Below, piece after piece: positions 59,867 to 64,000 of a DNA stretch of 64,000 nt. The stretch's first letter is position 1. Every line of letters begins with the position of its first letter. The position numbers were made by a program, and so were the translations under genes. The notes below the pieces were generated by a model, which made no database searches, was not told where the DNA came from, and saw nothing but the letters and a program-made list of their open reading frames with translations. The DNA comes from Aeromicrobium sp. Root344 (GTDB lineage Bacteria; Actinomycetota; Actinomycetes; Propionibacteriales; Nocardioidaceae), in the NCBI RefSeq assembly GCF_001425755.1, contig NZ_LMDH01000001.1:1620060-1684059 (forward strand), read 5' to 3'.

Positions 59867-60766
59867 GTGGCCACCCCGAAAGTCCTGCTGTTCTACGCGT
59901 TCACCCCGTTGGCCGACCCCGAGGCGATCCGCCTGTGGCAGCACACCCTCTGCGACTCGCTCGACGTCCGCGGTCGCATCATCATCACCAAGGACGGCAT
60001 CAACGCGACACTCGGCGGCGACGTCGTCCAGCTCAAGAAGTACGTCCGGGGCACCCGTGCCTACGCACCGTTCAAGCACATCGACTTCAAGTGGAGCGAG
60101 GGCCGGGCCCGCGAGGACGGGACGACCGCGGACTTCCCCCGGCTCAGCGTCCGGGTGCGCGACGAGCTCGTGACGTTCGGCGCCGCAGATGAGCTCGAGC
60201 TCGACGAGCACGGTGTCGTCGACGGGGGCACCCACCTGACCCCGGCCGAGCTGCACGCCCTCGTCGAGGCCAAGGAGGTCGTGTTCTTCGACGGCCGCAA
60301 CCAGATCGAGTCGGCGATCGGCCACTTCGCCGGGGCGGTGCTGCCACCGGTCGAGACGACGCGCGAGTTCGTCGCGGCCCTCGACAGCGGGGCGTACGAC
60401 CACCTCAAGGACAAGCCGGTCGTCACCTACTGCACCGGCGGGATCCGCTGCGAGGTCCTCACGCCGCTCATGAAGCACCGCGGCTTCCAGGAGGTCTACC
60501 AGCTCGACGGCGGCATCGCGACGTACGGCGAGGCGTACGGCGACGACGGACTCTGGGAGGGCTCGCTCTACGTCTTCGACGACCGCATCACGATGGACTT
60601 CTCCGACCACACCGCCCTGGTCGGCAGCTGTGACACCTGCGAGACGCCCACCAACCACGTGGCCGACTGCGGCGACGTCTCGTGCGTACGACAGATGGTG
60701 AGGTGCTCCACGTGCCTCGACGACCGCGAGCTCGCCCTGTGCTCGCGGCACATGGTCGCGTCATGA
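59867..60766 (+). CDS. trhO: tRNA uridine(34) hydroxylase TrhO (rhodanese-like)
   Basis: The 299 residues show the TrhO layout: N-terminal acylphosphatase-like domain (GRIIITKDGINATLGG), then a rhodanese domain with the active-site loop VVTYCTGGIRCEVLTPLM (Cys near residue 189), and a Cys-rich C-terminus (GSCDTCETP, CGDVSCVRQMVRCSTCLDD) that may bind zinc. TrhO uses O2 to make 5-hydroxyuridine at the tRNA wobble position. The start is GTG, 7 bases after TAGAAT (leaderless). Confidence 0.93.
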   Translation: MATPKVLLFYAFTPLADPEAIRLWQHTLCDSLDVRGRIIITKDGINATLGGDVVQLKKYVRGTRAYAPFKHIDFKWSEGRAREDGTTADFPRLSVRVRDELVTFGAADELELDEHGVVDGGTHLTPAELHALVEAKEVVFFDGRNQIESAIGHFAGAVLPPVETTREFVAALDSGAYDHLKDKPVVTYCTGGIRCEVLTPLMKHRGFQEVYQLDGGIATYGEAYGDDGLWEGSLYVFDDRITMDFSDHTALVGSCDTCETPTNHVADCGDVSCVRQMVRCSTCLDDRELALCSRHMVAS

Positions 60767-61137
60767 GTGACGGCGGGCGGTTCCCGAAGCACGTCTTCGC
60801 CGAGGGCGAGGAGCCGGATGCCCGCCTCACCCTGGCCAACGAACGAACGTTTCTCGCGTGGATCCGTACCTCGCTCGCGCTGCTCGCCGGCGCCGTCGCG
60901 GTTCACACGCCCGCCCTCGACCTCGATGGGTGGGTCAAGACCGCTGCCTCGTTGTGCCTGCTGGCCGCGGCCGGCCTGGCGATCACGCAGTCCTGGACCC
61001 GCTGGCGGGCCACCGAGCGCGCGATCCGCACGGGCGAGCCGCTCCCGGGGTTCGGCGGGCCCGTGATGCTGGCATCCGTCGTCGGCGTCCTGATCGTCGG
61101 CGTGGCGATCGGGGTCATCGTCGTCGCCGTGCGCTGA
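60763..61137 (+). CDS. DUF202 (YidH-type) membrane protein
   Basis: A 124-residue protein with ARLTLANERTFLAWIRTSLA, the hallmark of DUF202, and three membrane helices. The function is unknown. The ATG overlaps the trhO stop (ATGA). Confidence 0.93.
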   Translation: MSDGGRFPKHVFAEGEEPDARLTLANERTFLAWIRTSLALLAGAVAVHTPALDLDGWVKTAASLCLLAAAGLAITQSWTRWRATERAIRTGEPLPGFGGPVMLASVVGVLIVGVAIGVIVVAVR

Positions 61138-61156
61138 CCGGCCCTACTGTGGGCGC

Positions 61157-61384
61157 ATGCGGATGCCGCGCACCTCGCGGGAGCTCGTGAGGTCCACCCT
61201 CGACCTCGCGATCATCGGCATGTGCCTGTCTGCCGTCGCCGCTGTCGTGGCGCGGTTCCTCGGTTCCGCCGGTGGTGCGCACGAGACCTTCGTCATCGCG
61301 GTGTCGGTCACGATGCTGTGCTGCGTCATCGCCCTGGTGCTGGCGGTCGTCGCCAAGCTGATCGAGGCCGCCGACCCGTCCTAG
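61157..61384 (+). CDS. Small two-helix membrane protein
   Basis: The 75 residues form two helices (TLDLAIIGMCLSAVAAVVAR; FVIAVSVTMLCCVIALVLAV) with a short charged N-terminus. TACTGT exactly 6 bases before the ATG marks a leaderless start, so the gene can be expressed apart from the DUF202 gene. The stop overlaps that of the convergent TetR gene. No family recognised. Confidence 0.7.
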   Translation: MRMPRTSRELVRSTLDLAIIGMCLSAVAAVVARFLGSAGGAHETFVIAVSVTMLCCVIALVLAVVAKLIEAADPS

Positions 61385-62055
61385 GGCCGGATCATGTGGA
61401 TCAGGCCGACGACGTCGTCGACCACGCCGCGGACGCCCGGCAGGCGCGTCAGTCGCAGCATCCGGTCGATGATCGGCACCGACTGGTCGACCAGGTCGCG
61501 CGTCCGCCTCTGGCCCTCACTGGTGTCGTGCACCCAGAACAGCACGATGCCCATCTGCAGCAGCCACAACAGCTCGGGCAGCTCGTCGCGGAGCCCTTTG
61601 GCGAGCTTGAGGTCCGAGCCGTCGATGATCCGGCGGTGCAGCTCGATCGCTGCCTCGCGCGCCGCCGTGGAGTCCTCGCTGAACGGGGACAGCGGGCTGC
61701 TGGGCTCGGCGGCGTTCTTGAAGAACTTGCCGGCGAACTCGTGATAGGGCTCGGCGACGTCGACCCACGCGAGGAGCACGCCGCGCAGCCGGCCGTTGAA
61801 GTCGGTCTCGTCCGCGAGCGGCTGCTCCGACGCCTCGGCGTGCGCGGCCTGGATCCGGTCGTAGTAGGCCTGGACCAGGTGCTCCTTGGACGAGAAGTAG
61901 TAGTACGCGTTGCCGACCGAGACGCCGGCCTCCTCGGCGATGGCCCGCATCGTGGCCTGGTCGTAGCCGCCCGAGCGGAACAACCGCATCGCGGCGTCGA
62001 TGATCGACTGCCGGGTCTGCTCGGCCTTGCTGGAGCGGGGAGCGGGGTCGGTCAC
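61381..62055 (-). CDS. TetR-family regulator
   Basis: A 224-residue protein with the TetR helix-turn-helix at about 10-55 (RQSIIDAAMRLFRSGGYDQ, then MRAIAEEAGVSVGNAYYYF) and a large helical ligand domain. The GTG start has TAGATT 7 bases upstream (leaderless). The membrane-protein gene upstream carries two TTGAAC-type dyads that fit its operators. Confidence 0.92.
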   Translation of the reverse strand: MTDPAPRSSKAEQTRQSIIDAAMRLFRSGGYDQATMRAIAEEAGVSVGNAYYYFSSKEHLVQAYYDRIQAAHAEASEQPLADETDFNGRLRGVLLAWVDVAEPYHEFAGKFFKNAAEPSSPLSPFSEDSTAAREAAIELHRRIIDGSDLKLAKGLRDELPELLWLLQMGIVLFWVHDTSEGQRRTRDLVDQSVPIIDRMLRLTRLPGVRGVVDDVVGLIHMIRP

Positions 62056-62083
62056 GGTCGCCAATCTAGCCGCCCTCCGCCGG

Positions 62084-62497
62084 TCAGCGCTGCGGTGCGG
62101 TCGGTGCGTACGGCTGCGGGGGCTGCTGCATCCACTGCGTGCGGGCGGCGTCGTGGCGGCTGCGACGGCGCATCGACGAGAACACCATGACGTTGACGAC
62201 ATGGACCACGCCGAGCACCAGCATCACGACGCCGATCTTGACGCTCAGCGCCTCGAACAGCTCTGTCAGGTCGGCGACCTCGCCGCCTCCGCGTACGTAG
62301 AGGATCACGAAACCGAGGTTGAGCAGGTAGAAGCCGACGACCAGCAGCTGGTTGACCGCATCCGCGAGCTCGGGACTGCTCTCGAAGACATCGGTCAGGA
62401 AGACCCGCCCGTTGCGCGACAGGGTCGAGGCGACCCACACCGTGATGGGGACGGCGATGAGGAGATAGGCGACGTACGTGCCGACGGTCCAGGTCAT
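62084..62497 (-). CDS. Integral membrane protein under probable TetR control
   Basis: A 137-residue protein with three membrane helices (VGTYVAYLLIAVPITVWVAS; LLVVGFYLLNLGFVILYVRG; GVVMLVLGVVHVVNVMVFSS) and a proline/glutamine-rich cytoplasmic tail. The two operator-like dyads lie 15 and 59 bases before its start codon. It precedes the TetR gene on the same strand. Function unknown. Confidence 0.82.
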   Translation of the reverse strand: MTWTVGTYVAYLLIAVPITVWVASTLSRNGRVFLTDVFESSPELADAVNQLLVVGFYLLNLGFVILYVRGGGEVADLTELFEALSVKIGVVMLVLGVVHVVNVMVFSSMRRRSRHDAARTQWMQQPPQPYAPTAPQR

Positions 62498-62511
62498 GGG
62501 CTTGCTCCATC

Positions 62512-62569
62512 TTTGAACGTGTTCAACTATGACTGGTACCGACTGTAGCCATGTTTCTGAACATGTTCA
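62512..62569. promoter_or_regulatory. Two TetR-type operators upstream of the membrane-protein gene
   Basis: TTGAACGTGTTCAA (62512-62525) is a perfect palindrome. CTGAACATGTTCAA (62556-62569) matches it at all but two positions. They are 44 bases apart. The TetR gene just downstream of the target gene is the natural candidate. Confidence 0.78.
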
Positions 62570-62596
62570 ACTCTGCCGCGCCCGGCCGTGAACCTC

Positions 62597-63361
62597 TCAG
62601 GAGGAGCAGTGCACCTGCGGGCTGCCGTAGCCCATCCACGACCCGGTGAGACTCGATGAGTTGAGCCCTGGCAGGAACCTGATCGTGGCGGTCGCGAGCG
62701 AGACCAGGACGTAGCGCGCGCTCTGGTTCTTCTCGAAGTTGTACTCGGAGTTGATGACGTCGAGGCCCTGGTCGGTGATGAACGAGGTGCCGGTCGTGCC
62801 GCTGACCGAGTCGTCGTCGATCCCGATGTAGACCTTGAGCCGGTTGCAGCCCTTGCCCGCGAGGTTCCAGTCGGCGTACTCGCCCTGCTTGATCGACAGC
62901 GAGTTCGGGAAGTAGGTGCCCTTGACGTAGAGGTAGCCCTGGTAGATGGTCGGCGGCGTGTACGTGCTCGGCAGGCTGATCAGGTTGCGCCAGCGATAGA
63001 TCGTGACGGTGCGGGTCGCGCTGGTGCCCAAGGCGCGCGTGCTGCTGGCAGCCTTGACCGCGCGGTACTTCGTCGGTCCCGCACGCGTCGGTTTGATCGT
63101 GGCCGAGTACTTGCTCGTCGAGGACAGCGTCTTCGTCAGGATCGTGGTCCACGAGCCGCCGGCGTACTGTCGCTGGATCTTGACGGTCTTGCCCTTGGCA
63201 CTCGGCGAGACCGTGCCGGACAGCACGAACGTCTTGCCGAGGTCGATCGCGCTGGTCGACACCGCGGACGTGACGCCGTACTTGGGGAGAGCCGCCTCGG
63301 CGGCCTGCATGGGCAGCAGGATCGCGGCGGCCGCGACCAGGATGACGAAGAGTTTGCGCAT
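62597..63361 (-). CDS. Secreted protein with Ig-like and NPCBM-like domains
   Basis: The 254 residues begin with a signal peptide (KLFVILVAAAAILLPMQAAEA). The first half is an Ig-like beta-sandwich (VTSAVSTSAIDLGKTFVLSG, then GKTVKIQRQYAGGSW). The second half (GYLYVKGTYFPNSLSIKQGE, then VYIGIDDDSVSGTTGTS) resembles the NPCBM carbohydrate-binding fold. It likely binds a polysaccharide outside the cell. An upstream CCGAAAAAA-CTT segment is described among the findings. Confidence 0.78.
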   Translation of the reverse strand: MRKLFVILVAAAAILLPMQAAEAALPKYGVTSAVSTSAIDLGKTFVLSGTVSPSAKGKTVKIQRQYAGGSWTTILTKTLSSTSKYSATIKPTRAGPTKYRAVKAASSTRALGTSATRTVTIYRWRNLISLPSTYTPPTIYQGYLYVKGTYFPNSLSIKQGEYADWNLAGKGCNRLKVYIGIDDDSVSGTTGTSFITDQGLDVINSEYNFEKNQSARYVLVSLATATIRFLPGLNSSSLTGSWMGYGSPQVHCSS

Positions 63362-63547
63362 GACGGGAACGTACGGCGCTCTGACCGCACCCAGACCCGG
63401 ATTCGGGCGAGGTGAGACCAGGATGAGACCGGCCTGTCCCAAACGTCCTGAAAGTTTTTTCGGCGTCGTGTCGAAATCGGGTCTCGCCGTACGACGTAGA
63501 GGTGAAAGGCTGGCCCGGACGGGCCGCCACCGACACAAGGAGACGTC

Positions 63548-63913
63548 ATGCGATTCCTCAGCTACATCGAGTCCGATCCCGCCCAGCCGTGGGGCCCGCC
63601 GCCACCGGAGCTGTTCGAGGCGATCGGCGCGTTCGGCGTCGAGGCCGTCGCCGCCGGGGTCGTCGTCGACCAGGGTGGTCTCGGCCCGCTCGAGTCGAGC
63701 CCGCACATCCGCATATCGGGCGGCAAGCTCACGATCACCGACGGTCCGTTCGCCGAGGCCAAGGAGGTCATCGGCGGCTACGGCATGTACGAGGTGCGCT
63801 CCGTCGAGGAGGCCGTGGAGTGGTCGCGACGCTTCATGCAGATCCACCTCGACACGTGGCCCGGCTTCGAGGGCACGAGCGTCGTGCGCCAGGTCTTCGG
63901 CCCGGACGCGTAG
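63548..63913 (+). CDS. DGPF/YCII-family protein
   Basis: A 121-residue ferredoxin-like protein with ISGGKLTITDGPFAEAKEVIG, which includes the DGPF signature, and GYGMYEVRSVEEAVEWSRRF. These occur beside ECF-41-like sigma factors in actinobacteria, but a clear enzymatic role is lacking. AAGGAG stands 6 bases before the ATG. A second copy of the family follows at 63923. Confidence 0.92.
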   Translation: MRFLSYIESDPAQPWGPPPPELFEAIGAFGVEAVAAGVVVDQGGLGPLESSPHIRISGGKLTITDGPFAEAKEVIGGYGMYEVRSVEEAVEWSRRFMQIHLDTWPGFEGTSVVRQVFGPDA

Positions 63914-63922
63914 GGCCGAGCC

Positions 63923-64000
63923 ATGCGTTATCTCGTGCTGATCCACGTCAACGAAACCGCCGGCGGGGAGCCTCCAGCCGGTCTGATCGACGCCATGTTC
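63923..64000 (+). CDS. Second YCII/DGPF-family protein, truncated by the window end
   Basis: The 26 visible residues begin MRYLVLIHVNETAGGE, like the start of YCII-family proteins (MKYLLLIY). The gene starts 9 bases after the previous stop and runs off the right edge. A sigma factor gene may lie beyond, as in related clusters. Confidence 0.7.
   Translation, partial: MRYLVLIHVNETAGGEPPAGLIDAMF

Overview
The window is a high-GC actinobacterial chromosome segment. Codon use is strongly G/C at third positions, the tetranucleotide GTAC recurs throughout, and many start codons sit 6-7 bases behind a TANNNT box, as in leaderless actinobacterial mRNAs. The gene set (DUF222/HNH 13E12-type protein, GPP34 protein, Rv0338c-like Fe-S reductase, ykoEDC, LysM-BTAD membrane protein) fits the Nocardioidaceae/Propionibacteriales. 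I would guess Aeromicrobium or Nocardioides, but the sequence alone does not prove it. No prophage, CRISPR array, insertion sequence or rRNA operon was seen. The window is almost fully coding, and the only gap over 300 bases (9133-9473) carries repeats next to a tRNA.

Layout. 1-2900: end of an unknown gene and a 934-aa LysM/BTAD membrane protein. 2939-5362: small peptide gene, LysR regulator, DUF1508 and MOSC proteins. 5447-9132: secreted GH5 glycosidase with ricin-type lectin domain and LacI-type operators, acetyltransferase, Dabb protein, membrane-anchored beta-propeller. 9205-9544: tRNA-Gly(CCC) with reiterated copies of its 3' end. 9603-12767: dCTP deaminase, proline-rich surface protein, pseudouridine catabolism pair psuG-psuK. 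12764-16839: MFS exporter plus exported protein; fructokinase-like kinase plus AGE-family sugar isomerase. 16933-18673: ABC transporter behind a 12-codon leader ORF. 18747-20555: secreted alpha/beta hydrolase. 20608-28140: histidine utilisation cluster (IclR regulator, hutH, hutU, an M20 amidohydrolase, hutF, hutI). 28199-29257: membrane-anchored zinc protease. 29268-31417: multidrug MFS with divergent TetR and two operators. 31421-33549: ABC module. 33587-36992: Fe-S oxidoreductase and YchJ protein. 37100-40075: MFS, GNAT, NUDIX-like, GPP34. 40114-44307: amino-acid oxidase-like flavoprotein, TPP riboswitch, ykoEDC thiamine-precursor transporter. 45324-47798: MaoC hydratase, acyl-CoA dehydrogenase, SDR. 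48234-49478: HNH protein. 49850-53447: ABC transporter plus two-component system. 53551-54721: small membrane protein and methionine aminopeptidase. 54774-56780: secreted metalloprotease with Ig-like tail. 56777-62569: amidase, ArsR/MFS pair, TrhO, DUF202 protein, TetR with a membrane-protein target. 62597-64000: secreted protein and two DGPF/YCII proteins.

How the genes work together. Adjacent genes are repeatedly joined by 4-base ATGA or GTGA overlaps, which marks operons: psuGK, isomerase-kinase, hutH-U, M20-hutF-hutI, ykoDC, and several ABC pairs. Paired regulators with visible palindromic operators recur (IclR at hut, TetR at the MFS genes, ArsR at an MFS gene, TetR at 62 kb). No single dramatic new system stands out. 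The most promising leads are the hut cluster in which an M20 amidohydrolase seems to replace HutG, short leaderless leader ORFs coupled to downstream genes, and the tRNA-Gly 3'-end repeat array.
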